A stretch of DNA of 64,000 nucleotides from Gammaproteobacteria bacterium (lineage in GTDB: Bacteria > Pseudomonadota > Gammaproteobacteria > Acidiferrobacterales > SZUA-150): NCBI GenBank assembly GCA_029880545.1, contig JAOUOD010000011.1:1-64000 (forward strand), in the 5' to 3' direction. This document shows, piece by piece, positions 1-8,233 of the stretch (its first letter is position 1; every line of letters starts with the position of its first letter). The notes under the pieces are model-generated. The model was not told the origin of the DNA. It saw nothing but the letters and a program-made list of their open reading frames with translations, and did no database searches. The position numbers were made by a program, and so were the translations under genes.

Positions 1-56
1 AAAAGAGAAATTGGGCTCTGAGCCACCCACTAATTGTTTATCGAAAGAGGATAGAT

Positions 57-455
57 ATGAACAGTGCAGATAAGGAAACGACGGGAGATACTTCCGCGGT
101 TTGGCGGAATCATGTATCAGTTCCAGATACCCCAAAGGGTTTTACTGTAAGGACCACCTATCCGAACAATCCGGATGGTGTGGAAGTAATGTTGGAAAGG
201 TGGGAAGCCGGCTCCGAAGAACCTCCGCATTCGCACCCGGGCGATGATATGACGGTTGTCGTTGAAGGTAAGATGTCAATTCAGTTTTATACTGAATACG
301 CCGATGGCCTTAAGCCGGATGGTCCAATAATTTATTTAAACAAGGGTGATGTGGGGTATATCGAGGCTAATCGAATTCACGATGCAAAATATATCGAAGA
401 GTGTAAATTGGTTTATGTTCACGACAAGGCCTTTGGCTTTAGTGCAAAAGCTTAA
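57..455 (+). CDS. cupin domain protein
   Basis: A 132-residue single-domain cupin. Motif 1 is visible as EPPHSHPGDDMTVVVEG (about residues 56-72), giving the paired metal-binding histidines, with Asp where many cupins have Glu. Motif 2 is GDVGYIEANRIH (about 97-108), with the third metal histidine but Glu instead of the usual Pro. The fold is clear; the substrate is not. Such short cupins act as metal-dependent enzymes or small-molecule sensors. There is no signal peptide, so it is probably cytoplasmic. The start has a purine-rich site (AAAGAGGA) about 7 bases upstream. It is the first gene of an accessory stretch of small unrelated genes. Confidence 0.85.
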   Translation: MNSADKETTGDTSAVWRNHVSVPDTPKGFTVRTTYPNNPDGVEVMLERWEAGSEEPPHSHPGDDMTVVVEGKMSIQFYTEYADGLKPDGPIIYLNKGDVGYIEANRIHDAKYIEECKLVYVHDKAFGFSAKA

Positions 456-494
456 TATATGAGATAAAGGCACAGTTTATATTTCATATGGTGT

Positions 495-587
495 GGCTAT
501 CTCAACTACGAGGATGAGGCGACGTTCGAGGTGGATGTGTGGCGCGATGCCGAAACGTATGCGTTTGGGTTTAATTACTACAGCTAA
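495..587 (+). pseudogene. possible 3' remnant of a coding sequence
   Basis: In one frame this stretch reads as a plausible protein C-terminus (GYLNYEDEATFEVDVW, then RDAETYAFGFNYYS and a TAA stop). It has no start codon or ribosome site, and its base composition is richer in G+C than the flanking AT-rich bases. The stop codon lies inside the left arm of the inverted repeat at 583-647, as happens when an integron cassette gene runs into its attC site. I do not recognise the family. It could equally be chance open frame. Confidence 0.3.
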
Positions 588-647
588 CCATCGCTTCCAC
601 GGGGCGGCGCCGCTAACGCGCCGTCACCCGTGATGCGGGACGTTAGC
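583..647. repeat. attC-like imperfect hairpin
   Basis: GCTAAC (583-588) pairs with GTTAGC (642-647). Inside these arms CATC (589-592) pairs with GATG (632-635), ACGGG (599-603) with CCCGT (627-631), and CGGCGC (605-610) with GCGCCG (618-623), leaving a bulge (593-598) and a 7-base loop. Size (65 bases), outer AAC/GTT arms, asymmetrical bulge and stop-in-arm position resemble an integron attC site. The right core GTTAGCA departs from the GTTRRRY consensus at two positions. No integrase gene or second such site is visible. Confidence 0.35.
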
Positions 648-682
648 AGTGTTTAATAGATAGCATATACATTGGAGATAAT

Positions 683-1141
683 GTGACCGAGTTAAAGAAA
701 TACTCTGACAGGATAGGGCGATTCATTTATGGCCTAATCGGTATAAGCCTGGCTTTAATCAGCCTTTCGGTAATGGTGGTTGCGTTATGGGGAATTTGGG
801 TCTCAGTGCATGAAAAGACTCTTCTTGTGAAAGCGCTTCTTGATGCAATCGGGCTAATTGTTATAGGAATGGCAGTCTTTGATGTATCAAAGTTTTTGAT
901 AGAGGAAGAAGTTATCCAAAGCGGTGGCACAAAGACACCCACTAAACAGAGAGAGACACTATTGAAGTTTCTTGCCATTATTTCTATTGCCGTAAGTCTG
1001 GAGGCGCTGGTATTTATTTTTGATGCCGGGAAAAAAGATATTAGCAATTTAATATACCCAACATTCCTATTAATCGCAGCCGTTTTGGTAGTGGTCGGTC
1101 TTGGTATGTATCAAAAACTGACCCGGAATGAAGAGAATTAG
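683..1141 (+). CDS. small four-helix membrane protein, unknown function
   Basis: A 152-residue protein with four predicted membrane helices (roughly residues 14-40, 50-70, 93-113 and 122-143). Short charged loops include FDVSKFLIEEEV between helices 2 and 3. The start is GTG at 683; the ATG two bases earlier runs straight into TGA. GGAGA at 674-678 is correctly spaced for the GTG. I have an impression that similar conserved proteins occur in other proteobacteria, but I cannot assign a function. It stands alone between a possible gene remnant and the DUF1272 gene. Confidence 0.75.
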   Translation: MTELKKYSDRIGRFIYGLIGISLALISLSVMVVALWGIWVSVHEKTLLVKALLDAIGLIVIGMAVFDVSKFLIEEEVIQSGGTKTPTKQRETLLKFLAIISIAVSLEALVFIFDAGKKDISNLIYPTFLLIAAVLVVVGLGMYQKLTRNEEN

Positions 1142-1316
1142 TTGTAATACAATCTAGTGTGGCGATGACCGTTCGAGTGTGTTAGTAGCATATTCTTACA
1201 GATGGCAATATCCGAAGTTTAGAGGCAATTGCATGGCTGCTAGTAACTGGGTCAAGTTTGCGCCAAAAGCGGCGCGGCTTACCCATAGCGTTAATCCTCA
1301 CACAAAGGAGAAAAGG

Positions 1317-1583
1317 CTGCTTCTGTTAAAACCAAACTGTGAATGCTGCAACAAGGACCTTATCCCGGAATCGACTGATGCAAGAATCTGTTCCTTTGAG
1401 TGCACATTTTGTGTTACTTGCGCGGAAACGGTTGTTGATGGGAAATGCCCAAATTGTGGCGGTGAACTCGTTACCAGGCCAAGACGACCAGTCGATAAAC
1501 CGGTCAAATATCCTGAACTACTCATGAAGGGAGTCCATCAATGGCAGGAAATAGTCGGAGTAGATGTGGGTAACACAATATGA
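1317..1583 (+). CDS. DUF1272 zinc-ribbon-like protein with apparent CTG start
   Basis: The recognisable DUF1272 domain begins LLLLKPNCECCNKDL and continues through SFECTFCVTC and KCPNCGGEL. This gives three Cys pairs typical of a small zinc-binding protein. Family members normally begin M-L-x-L-R-P-N-C. The aligned first codon here is CTG at 1317, preceded at good spacing by AAGGAG (1305-1310). I therefore place the start at this CTG. Upstream in-frame ATGs at 1179 and 1233 would add 46 or 28 unconserved residues and lack a ribosome site. The stop overlaps the next gene by ATGA, so the two are probably translationally coupled. Function unknown. Confidence 0.7.
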   Translation: MLLLKPNCECCNKDLIPESTDARICSFECTFCVTCAETVVDGKCPNCGGELVTRPRRPVDKPVKYPELLMKGVHQWQEIVGVDVGNTI

Positions 1584-1951
1584 AAATGGATCATGCACAA
1601 GTAGATGCCGCACTCGTGTCAACGCTCGTCATCGGTATGGTGGCCATCGTGGACTTTTGGTTCAATCTTGGCGATCAAGATCCGCGTAAGTTCTATTATT
1701 ATTTCATTGGATTTGGCATGCTCTACTATGCCTCAAAACTCCTATACAACAGGCGATGGTATGGCCGGTGGTTTGGGCGAGAGGTGTGTGGGCTGGTATC
1801 AATCCTGCTTACAGGCATGGTTGCCGTCGCGGACATCTGGCTTGATTTGGCGGACGAGGATCCCCTAAAGACCATGTACTATTTCATTGGCTTTGTCATG
1901 CTATATATCATCTCAACGATTGTTTTCGCAAAACTCTGGTATGGTGATTAA
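1580..1951 (+). CDS. membrane protein built from two tandem copies of one unit
   Basis: A 123-residue protein consisting of a duplication. Copy 1 (about residues 12-62) contains GMVAIVDFWFNLGDQDP, then YYFIGFGMLYY, then RRWYG. Copy 2 (about 72-122) contains GMVAVADIWLDLADEDP, then YYFIGFVMLYI, then KLWYG. Each unit offers two hydrophobic helices joined by an acidic D-x-DP loop, so four membrane helices in all. The start ATG overlaps the DUF1272 stop. No family is recognised and no function can be assigned. The repeat suggests an internally symmetrical bundle or small channel, which is inference only. Confidence 0.75.
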   Translation: MKMDHAQVDAALVSTLVIGMVAIVDFWFNLGDQDPRKFYYYFIGFGMLYYASKLLYNRRWYGRWFGREVCGLVSILLTGMVAVADIWLDLADEDPLKTMYYFIGFVMLYIISTIVFAKLWYGD

Positions 1952-2028
1952 GAATATGAACGGGTATTATTTAGCGTCGTATTAGCGAAACAAACGTCAG
2001 AATCTAATCAACTGGTTCACCGAACCCT

Positions 2029-4713
2029 ATGGACTGGCATACTCAGACAACCGATGAAGTCCTGGCCCGTCTCGAATCGACACTTGAAGGTTTAAGTGAA
2101 GATGAAGCGAAGAGGCGGTTAGGAGCGTTCGGCGCAAACCGGCTCCCGGAACCCGCCCAACGTAATTTGTTGATGCGTTTCCTGTCACATTTTCACAACA
2201 TCCTTATATATGTCCTTATCGGAGCAGCTGTCATTACGGCGCTACTCGGTCATATAGTCGATACATCCGTCATTGTTGCGGTTGTCATTATCAATGCCAT
2301 TATCGGTTTTTACCAGGAAGGCAAGGCCGAAAAAGCAATGGAGGCAATTCGGCACATGCTGGCCCTGCATGCGTCGGTTATGCGGGACGGCCACCGCCAG
2401 GTTATACCCGGTGAGGAGCTTGTACCCGGGGACATTGTTTTCCTGGAAGCCGGCGACAAGTTACCGGCAGACCTTCGTCTGATCCGGGCGCATGGTTTGC
2501 AGGTCCAGGAGGCCATCCTGACCGGTGAATCTGTCGCTGTTGAAAAACACACCAAGGCGGTTGCGCCGGACGCGCCATTGGGTGATCGTTTTTGTCTGGG
2601 ATTTAGCGGCACTTCCGTCAGCAGCGGACAAGGTACAGCAGTGGTTATTGCCACCGGTGCAAACACTGAAATCGGGCGAATTGGCGGCTTGCTCGCCAGG
2701 GTGCAAACGCTGGAAACGCCGCTGGTAACACAAATGGCAGTTTTCGCGCGCTGGCTGACCTTGTTTATTCTCGCCGTTTCCGCACTTATGCTGATCTTCG
2801 GCTACACCATGCTGCACTATGATTTTGCCAGTTTGTTTATGGCGGTGGTTGGCATTGCCGTTTCCGCCATTCCCGAAGGGTTGCCGGCGGTTTTGACCAT
2901 TACGCTAGCCGTGGGCGTTAAGGGAATGGCGCGTCAAAATGCCATTGTTCGACGGCTGCCCGCGATCGAAACGCTTGGTTCGGTCTCGGTTATCTGTTCT
3001 GACAAAACAGGTACGCTGACACGCAATGAAATGATGGTCGATACTATTGTCACGAGCAACGGGAGCTTTAGTGTAAAAGGCTCCGGTTACGATCCGGGTG
3101 GTGACATAGAACCGGACAACCATGGCATGACGGTACAGGACTCTGTGTCATTGCAGGAACTGGGCAGGGCGGCTGCGCTTTGCAATGATGCGGAACTGGT
3201 TCGAAACAATGATACCTGGACCGGGCAGGGCGACCCGATGGAAGTCGCGCTGCTGGCCCTTGCAGCAAAGACCGGGGCCGGTACTGTCGAAGCAAGAAAA
3301 CAGTGGACACGAACGGATGTGGTGCCTTTTGACAGCAAACACAGGTATATGGCCACGTTAAATCATAACCACGAAAAACAAGCGTTCATATTTATCAAGG
3401 GTGCACCCGAGCAAATAGTATCCATGTGCCGTGAGCAGCGCGACGGTGAAGGGAATGCCGAACCGCTGAATGTTCAATACTGGGAGCAGCAAGCCAATGC
3501 TATTGCCTCTCGTGGCCGACGTGTCCTTGCCTTCGCAACAAAAGTCGTGAAGCCCGAACATACCGTGCTTGAGATTGTCGATCTGCAGGATGGGCTTGTA
3601 TTCGTGGGCCTGGCCGGACTGATTGACCCGCCACGCCAGGAAGCGATTGAATCAATAGCCAGCTGTTATCGTGCAGGGATCGATGTGAAGATGATCACGG
3701 GTGATCATGCCGCTACTGCATCCGCAATCGGTAAACAACTGGGATTGCGAAACAGTGACCGGGTAGTGACAGGCCAGGAGCTGGATAAACTCGATGATCA
3801 ACAGCTGCGATCTGTAGTCTGTGACATTGGTATTTTTGCGCGCACCAGCCCGGAGCATAAATTGCGCCTGGTGATGGCGCTGCAGGCGAATGATATGACG
3901 GTAGCCATGACCGGCGATGGCGTGAATGACGCGCCTGCACTCAAGCGTGCAGGTGTCGGGGTTGCAATGGGTAAAGCCGGAAGCGAAGCCGCGAAAGAAG
4001 CAGCCGAGATCGTGTTGGCCGATGACAATTTTTCTACAATTGTCACAGCGATAAAAGAAGGCCGCACCGTCTATGACAACATCAAGAAAGTAATCAGCTG
4101 GACATTACCGACCAATGCCGGCGAGGCGTTGACCATAATCCTCGCCTTGCTGCTGGGATTGAGCCTGCCGGTCACGCCTGTACAGATTCTATGGATCAAC
4201 ATGATTACCGCCGTCACGCTCGGTATTGCGCTGGCTTTTGAGCCGGCAGAAGAAAATACCATGTTAAGACCACCGAGATCGCGCAAGGAATCCCTGCTCA
4301 GTGGCGGACTCTTGTGGCATATCGTGCTTGTCGCAAGTCTTTTTCTGGCCGGGGTATTCAGTATGTACGAGTACGCCATTACGAAGGGCTACTCCGAGGC
4401 GTTGGCGAGAACCATAGCGATGAATACGCTGGTCGTACTGGAAATATTTCATCTCTTCTTTATCCGGAATATGCACGGGACATCGTTAAGCCGGAAGACT
4501 GTTCTTGGTACCCGTGTCGTTTGGGCGGCGGTAATTGCCGTTACCCTGGGGCAGTTTGCAGTGACCTACGTGCCATGGCTGCAGGCGATATTTGAAACCC
4601 AGGCAATAAACGTAGCTGATGGTGTATTGATTATTGCCGTCGGTGTCATTATGTTTTGTGTAATAGAGATTGAAAAGAAAATACGACTAAAAGTATTGAA
4701 TAGATTGTTTTAA
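2029..4713 (+). CDS. P2-type cation-transporting ATPase
   Basis: An 894-residue P-type ATPase with an N-terminal cation-ATPase domain, TGES actuator loop (165-168), PEGLP in M4 (282-286), phosphorylation motif CSDKTGTLT (D325), and hinge TGDGVND (from about 628). It has about ten membrane helices and pumps a cation across the inner membrane using ATP. Of the calcium-site residues known from SERCA, M4 Glu, M5 N696/E699 and M6 N724/T727 are present. The M6 Asp is Ala728 (NMITAV), so calcium specificity should not be assumed. Length is normal for the family. A TerC transporter follows after 640 bases, which might suggest divalent-metal handling. Confidence 0.93.
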   Translation: MDWHTQTTDEVLARLESTLEGLSEDEAKRRLGAFGANRLPEPAQRNLLMRFLSHFHNILIYVLIGAAVITALLGHIVDTSVIVAVVIINAIIGFYQEGKAEKAMEAIRHMLALHASVMRDGHRQVIPGEELVPGDIVFLEAGDKLPADLRLIRAHGLQVQEAILTGESVAVEKHTKAVAPDAPLGDRFCLGFSGTSVSSGQGTAVVIATGANTEIGRIGGLLARVQTLETPLVTQMAVFARWLTLFILAVSALMLIFGYTMLHYDFASLFMAVVGIAVSAIPEGLPAVLTITLAVGVKGMARQNAIVRRLPAIETLGSVSVICSDKTGTLTRNEMMVDTIVTSNGSFSVKGSGYDPGGDIEPDNHGMTVQDSVSLQELGRAAALCNDAELVRNNDTWTGQGDPMEVALLALAAKTGAGTVEARKQWTRTDVVPFDSKHRYMATLNHNHEKQAFIFIKGAPEQIVSMCREQRDGEGNAEPLNVQYWEQQANAIASRGRRVLAFATKVVKPEHTVLEIVDLQDGLVFVGLAGLIDPPRQEAIESIASCYRAGIDVKMITGDHAATASAIGKQLGLRNSDRVVTGQELDKLDDQQLRSVVCDIGIFARTSPEHKLRLVMALQANDMTVAMTGDGVNDAPALKRAGVGVAMGKAGSEAAKEAAEIVLADDNFSTIVTAIKEGRTVYDNIKKVISWTLPTNAGEALTIILALLLGLSLPVTPVQILWINMITAVTLGIALAFEPAEENTMLRPPRSRKESLLSGGLLWHIVLVASLFLAGVFSMYEYAITKGYSEALARTIAMNTLVVLEIFHLFFIRNMHGTSLSRKTVLGTRVVWAAVIAVTLGQFAVTYVPWLQAIFETQAINVADGVLIIAVGVIMFCVIEIEKKIRLKVLNRLF

Positions 4714-5352
4714 CGGGTCTTTCCAGTCAACACAAATCGCGTGCACGTGAGTGAGGTGCCGGGGAGTCGTGGTTATGGTTTTACGCTCGAGCGATGTCGA
4801 AGCGTGGAGTACTCGCCTGAAGCCAGAACAGCCTGAAACGGGGCGAAGGCGAATCATGTCGACCCCTAATGAACCGCGCCTGTTCAGAATTAATTGCTAT
4901 TGACCCCGGAGTACATAAGCCTGCGGTTCGGACTGTTCGCCGGCACGGTGCGGTTGCAAACCGCTTACTGAGATAAAGATGAGTTCCAGTCACAGTGTTG
5001 CAAATCACCGGGCTACATTGTTTCGATTGCCGGCCGGAGAGTTGTTGTGTTTGCAGGTACCGCTGTGTGCGTTTTGCCCGGTTGTAACAGGATTTGCACC
5101 AAACGGGATTTCCTGAAAGTCATGTTTAGCCGGAGCGAATGATAGAACCCGACCGGTATTCAGAAGCGGTTGTTTCCGCTTGACGTAACCGTGAACCCTG
5201 CGGGAAGATCAATCGGCTGTCGGGACAAGGGTTTTACGGAATGAATCCGCATTACGAGTCAGCTCAGAATCCGGCCTGTCTTCATTGTTGCGAGACTGCA
5301 GATCGCAAAATCCGGAAGACCTTTGCCAGCAATTATCAAGTGAGGGATGGTC
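4714..5352. other. 639-bp gene-free interval before terC
   Basis: No credible coding frame is visible. The stretch holds two small hairpins, GCGGTT/AACCGC at 4950-4964 and AAGCGG/CCGCTT at 5164-5181. A longer stem lies at 5189-5239, where CCGT-G-AACCCT pairs with AGGGTT-TT-ACGG. The last would sit in the 5' leader of the TerC gene. I do not see the conserved blocks of the manganese riboswitch class often found before terC genes. Confidence 0.5.
5189..5239 (+). promoter_or_regulatory. possible structured leader of the TerC gene
   Basis: CCGT (5189-5192) plus AACCCT (5194-5199) pair with AGGGTT (5228-5233) plus ACGG (5236-5239), making a ten-pair stem with one small internal mismatch and a 28-base loop. 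It lies about 115 bases upstream of the TerC start. TerC family genes are commonly controlled by structured leaders, but this one matches no class I recognise. Confidence 0.25.
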
Positions 5353-6111
5353 ATGTTTGAATGGCTGATTAGTCCGGAAGCATGGGTTGCCCTGGGAACG
5401 CTTATAGCGCTCGAAATCGTTCTGGGCATAGACAACATTATTTTTATTTCGATCCTGGTGGGCAGGCTGCCCGAGCACCAGCGAAACGTGGCGCGACAAC
5501 TGGGCCTGGGCCTGGCAATGCTGACACGGTTGGCGCTGCTTTTCAGTCTTGTCTGGGTCATGGGGCTGGTCGCGCCCTGGTTCTCTGTCTTTGGCATCGA
5601 AATTTCCGGTAGAGATTTTATATTGATCGTGGGCGGCCTGTTCCTGCTGGCCAAGTCAACGCACGAAATACACAACAGTCTGGAAGTAGTTCAGTCTGAA
5701 GAAACCGCACCAGGCACAGCCGGGTTCTATTCGGTCCTTGTGCAAATAGCCGTACTCGATATCGTATTTTCACTGGATTCCGTTATCACGGCAGTGGGGC
5801 TGGTGGAACATTTGTCGATTATGGTAATCGCCATTATTGTTGCGGTCGTTGTCATGCTTTTTTCGGCAAAGCCGATTGGGGAATTTGTTGACAAGAATCC
5901 AACGATAAAGATGCTTGCCTTGTCGTTTTTGATATTAATCGGCTTTACGTTGATTGCCGAAGGTTTTGATGTCCACATACCAAAAGGCTACATATATTTC
6001 GCCATGGCATTCTCGGTTGCGGTTGAAATGCTGAATATCAAAGCCAGGAAGAGAAGAGAAACCGTGCCTTTGCAACTGCAGAAAAGAATTTCAGAGGAGA
6101 ATGCGGTCTGA
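5353..6111 (+). CDS. TerC family integral membrane protein (YgdQ/YoaE-like)
   Basis: A 252-residue membrane protein of the TerC family. The signature LEIVLGIDNIIFISIL (about 18-33) and VLDIVFSLDSVITAVGL in the second half supply paired acidic residues within membrane helices, and KGYIYFAMAFSVAVEMLN closes the protein. Close relatives include E. coli YgdQ. TerC proteins export or handle metal ions, with manganese shown for some members. I chose the second ATG (5353) because GAGGG at 5342-5346 is correctly spaced for it, and because family members begin at the equivalent residue. The gene lies between a cation ATPase and psiE. Confidence 0.92.
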   Translation: MFEWLISPEAWVALGTLIALEIVLGIDNIIFISILVGRLPEHQRNVARQLGLGLAMLTRLALLFSLVWVMGLVAPWFSVFGIEISGRDFILIVGGLFLLAKSTHEIHNSLEVVQSEETAPGTAGFYSVLVQIAVLDIVFSLDSVITAVGLVEHLSIMVIAIIVAVVVMLFSAKPIGEFVDKNPTIKMLALSFLILIGFTLIAEGFDVHIPKGYIYFAMAFSVAVEMLNIKARKRRETVPLQLQKRISEENAV

Positions 6112-6198
6112 TGCTGGCCGCGTTCCGGGTCCGCAGCCGGAAGAGCCATTCGTACCGCAGGCAATCGTAATTATTGAACAGTGACAGAGAAGATCATT

Positions 6199-6600
6199 AT
6201 GAAAAAAGTCAGCAAGCTGGGCCACAAGGCCATCACTATAATAGAAGACATAGGCCTGATCATTATCGCCGTGGCCACCGTGATCGCAGTAGGCATTGAA
6301 ATTGAAGTCATGGTGAAGGCCAGAACCGTTACGCTGTCTGATCTGTTGCTGCTGTTCATTTATCTCGAAGTGCTGGCGATGGTGGCGATATACCTGGAAT
6401 CGGGCAAACTGCCGGTGCGGATGCCGTTGTATATAGCCATCGTCGCGCTGGCCCGGTATATGATTCTGGATATGAAAGGCCTGGACAACTGGCGCATTAT
6501 CGCCATTGCTGCGGCAATATTACTGATATCGCTTGCGGTGCTGGTGCACCGGTATGGCCACAACAAGCTGCCGTATGAAAAGGGGGATGACAGCCGATAA
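6199..6600 (+). CDS. psiE: phosphate-starvation-inducible PsiE family protein
   Basis: A 133-residue inner-membrane protein with four hydrophobic segments (roughly 14-35, 42-65, 75-93 and 103-120 from this start). The PsiE core is visible as LLLLFIYLEVLAMVAIYLESG followed closely by LPVRMPLYIAIVALARYMILD, matching the E. coli pattern of a helix, a short basic loop and a helix ending in Arg-x-Ile. PsiE is induced by phosphate limitation in E. coli, but its molecular role is unknown. The start could be GTG at 6181; ATG at 6199 is preferred because AGAGAAG lies a few bases upstream. Confidence 0.8.
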   Translation: MKKVSKLGHKAITIIEDIGLIIIAVATVIAVGIEIEVMVKARTVTLSDLLLLFIYLEVLAMVAIYLESGKLPVRMPLYIAIVALARYMILDMKGLDNWRIIAIAAAILLISLAVLVHRYGHNKLPYEKGDDSR

Positions 6601-6670
6601 ACTGGCCGAGTGCGGCAAATTCAGCATCACATCGCGCAGTTTATTTGGATGCCAGTGGAGGGAATTGAAT

Positions 6671-7030
6671 ATGGCTGAGCACGAAAAGATCAATTACATC
6701 GAGCTGCCGGCCCGGGACATGGCGGCCACCAAAGCTTTCTTTGCAACCGTGTTTGGCTGGTCATTTGTTGATTACGGACCGGACTATACGGCGTTTGACA
6801 ACCAGGGAATCGATGGTGGTTTCTATAAATCTGACAACGTAGCGACAACAAAAAACGGCAGCGCCCTGGTTGTTTTTTATTCGAACCAGCTTGAGTACAC
6901 CCAGGAAAAAATCGAAGCGGCAGGAGGCGGCATTATCAAGAACATTTTTTCATTCCCCGGCGGCCGTCGATTTCATTTCACGGATCCAAGCGGTAACGAG
7001 TTTGCTGCCTGGTCTGATGTCGGCGTTTAG
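6671..7030 (+). CDS. VOC family (glyoxalase/dioxygenase fold) protein
   Basis: A 119-residue single vicinal-oxygen-chelate protein. It opens with INYIELPARDMAATKAFFAT, the usual first beta strand and helix, then FGWSFVDYGPDY, and ends with FHFTDPSGNEFAAWSD, which supplies the terminal metal-binding Glu region. Proteins of this subgroup are often annotated as glyoxalase-like, but the substrate is unknown. The start at 6671 has an excellent ribosome site, GGAGGG at 6657-6662. A longer in-frame start at 6533 would overlap psiE and add unrelated residues. Confidence 0.88.
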   Translation: MAEHEKINYIELPARDMAATKAFFATVFGWSFVDYGPDYTAFDNQGIDGGFYKSDNVATTKNGSALVVFYSNQLEYTQEKIEAAGGGIIKNIFSFPGGRRFHFTDPSGNEFAAWSDVGV

Positions 7031-7068
7031 GCACACTGCGAATCGCAAAGCGCTTCGTTCTGATTATC

Positions 7069-7623
7069 ATGAAAGACCTGTCCATACTGCCCGGTAATCT
7101 GCCGGTTCCTGAAGACGATGGTGCATGCGACCACCTGAAAGGCATGCGCGTACCTTCAGCAAGCCTGGGTTCCGCCTCCGGTACTACCGTGGATATCAGT
7201 GCTTGTGACGGCGTCGTTGTCATCTATTGCTACCCGATGATTGGTAGACCAGATAGTCCGCCACTAGTTGGCTGGAATGACATACCGGGTGCGAGAGGGT
7301 GCACACCGCAGAGTTGTGCGTTTCGTGATCATTACGCGGAACTGGCATATACCGGCGCCCGCGTCTATGGCGTCAGCGCACAACCGCTGGCAGACCAGGC
7401 AGAAGCCAGGAGTCGCCTCGAGTTGCCGTTCGACTTGCTCAACGACAGTGAATTTGTCCTGACAGAAGCATTGCGCCTGCCGACTTTTCAATACGAAGGC
7501 AATCGGCTGATCAAGCGTCTGACACTTGTTGTTGCCGATGGTGTGATCAAAAAGGTTTTCTACCCGGTTTTTCCGCCGGACCGGAATGCGGAAGCTGTTC
7601 TCGAGTGGCTGAAGCAACATTGA
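7069..7623 (+). CDS. peroxiredoxin (AhpC/TSA, Bcp-like)
   Basis: A 184-residue thioredoxin-fold peroxidase. The active-site block YPMIGRPDSPPLVGWNDIPG followed by ARGCTPQSCAFRDHYAEL is characteristic of an atypical subgroup with a long insertion before the cysteine pair C-x4-C. The later segments VYGVSAQPLADQAE and LPFDLLNDSE match the rest of the peroxiredoxin fold. It should reduce hydrogen peroxide or organic peroxides in the cytoplasm. No strong ribosome site is visible. It follows the VOC gene by 38 bases and may share its transcript. Confidence 0.88.
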   Translation: MKDLSILPGNLPVPEDDGACDHLKGMRVPSASLGSASGTTVDISACDGVVVIYCYPMIGRPDSPPLVGWNDIPGARGCTPQSCAFRDHYAELAYTGARVYGVSAQPLADQAEARSRLELPFDLLNDSEFVLTEALRLPTFQYEGNRLIKRLTLVVADGVIKKVFYPVFPPDRNAEAVLEWLKQH

Positions 7624-7700
7624 GACGAGCGCCGTGTTCGCCGGATTTTCAGAGTCAGCCGGTTACCTCGGAGCATTCCGGGTAGAGTAAGGGTGCTATC

Positions 7701-8144
7701 GTGAGATTATGGTCAATACACCCGGAATACCTGGATGCCAAAGGCCTGGTCGCCTTGTGGCGCGAGGGACTGTTGGCGCAAAAAGTGTTGCTTGGTGAAA
7801 CCCGGGGTTACAAAAATCATTCGCAGCTGGAACGGTTCAAACAAATGGACAATCCCGTGGGTGCAATATCAACCTATTTGCGGTTCGTGGAGAAAGAGGC
7901 TAACAGAAGAGGTTATGCATTCAACAGGAGCAAGATTGTCAACAGGCGTACCAGTGCCAGGATGCCGGTCAGCAGTGGCCAGGTTGACTATGAATTCCGT
8001 CACTTGCTGGCGAAACTGAAAACCAGGGCGCCAGACTTGTATGACCGCCTTAAAACCACCCGAACAATCAAGTTGCATCCCATGTTCCGGAGAGTAACGG
8101 GAGGCATTGAGGATTGGGAGGTGTTGCCCGGGGAACCGGATTAG
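7701..8144 (+). CDS. pyrimidine-dimer DNA glycosylase/endonuclease V family protein
   Basis: A 147-residue protein beginning MRLWSIHPEYLDAKGLVALW, with REGLLAQKVLLGETRGYKNH and LERFKQMDNPVGAIS next. This matches the cellular branch of the Pyr_excise (T4 endonuclease V) family. T4 endonuclease V excises UV-induced pyrimidine dimers and nicks the abasic site. For this bacterial branch the activity is assigned by family, not shown here. The start is GTG at 7701 with TAAGGG upstream. It has no signal peptide and seems to be a single gene. Confidence 0.8.
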   Translation: MRLWSIHPEYLDAKGLVALWREGLLAQKVLLGETRGYKNHSQLERFKQMDNPVGAISTYLRFVEKEANRRGYAFNRSKIVNRRTSARMPVSSGQVDYEFRHLLAKLKTRAPDLYDRLKTTRTIKLHPMFRRVTGGIEDWEVLPGEPD

Positions 8145-8233
8145 CAGGCTTGTTAGCCGCCTCATATCTGGCCGCATGTTGTATATTTGTTTGAATGTTG
8201 AAATTGTCGGCCAGCTGAAGCAGGCGACTTTTG

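Noticed and set aside
1-2028. Insertion sequence or prophage
   Set aside because: No transposase, integrase, terminal repeat or phage gene is visible; only the attC-like site suggests mobility.
4754-4820. Possible yybP-ykoY manganese riboswitch (GGGGAGT near 4761, AGTACTCGCC near 4808)
   Set aside because: Only isolated words match. The expected second loop and closing strand are absent, and the position is over 500 bases from terC.
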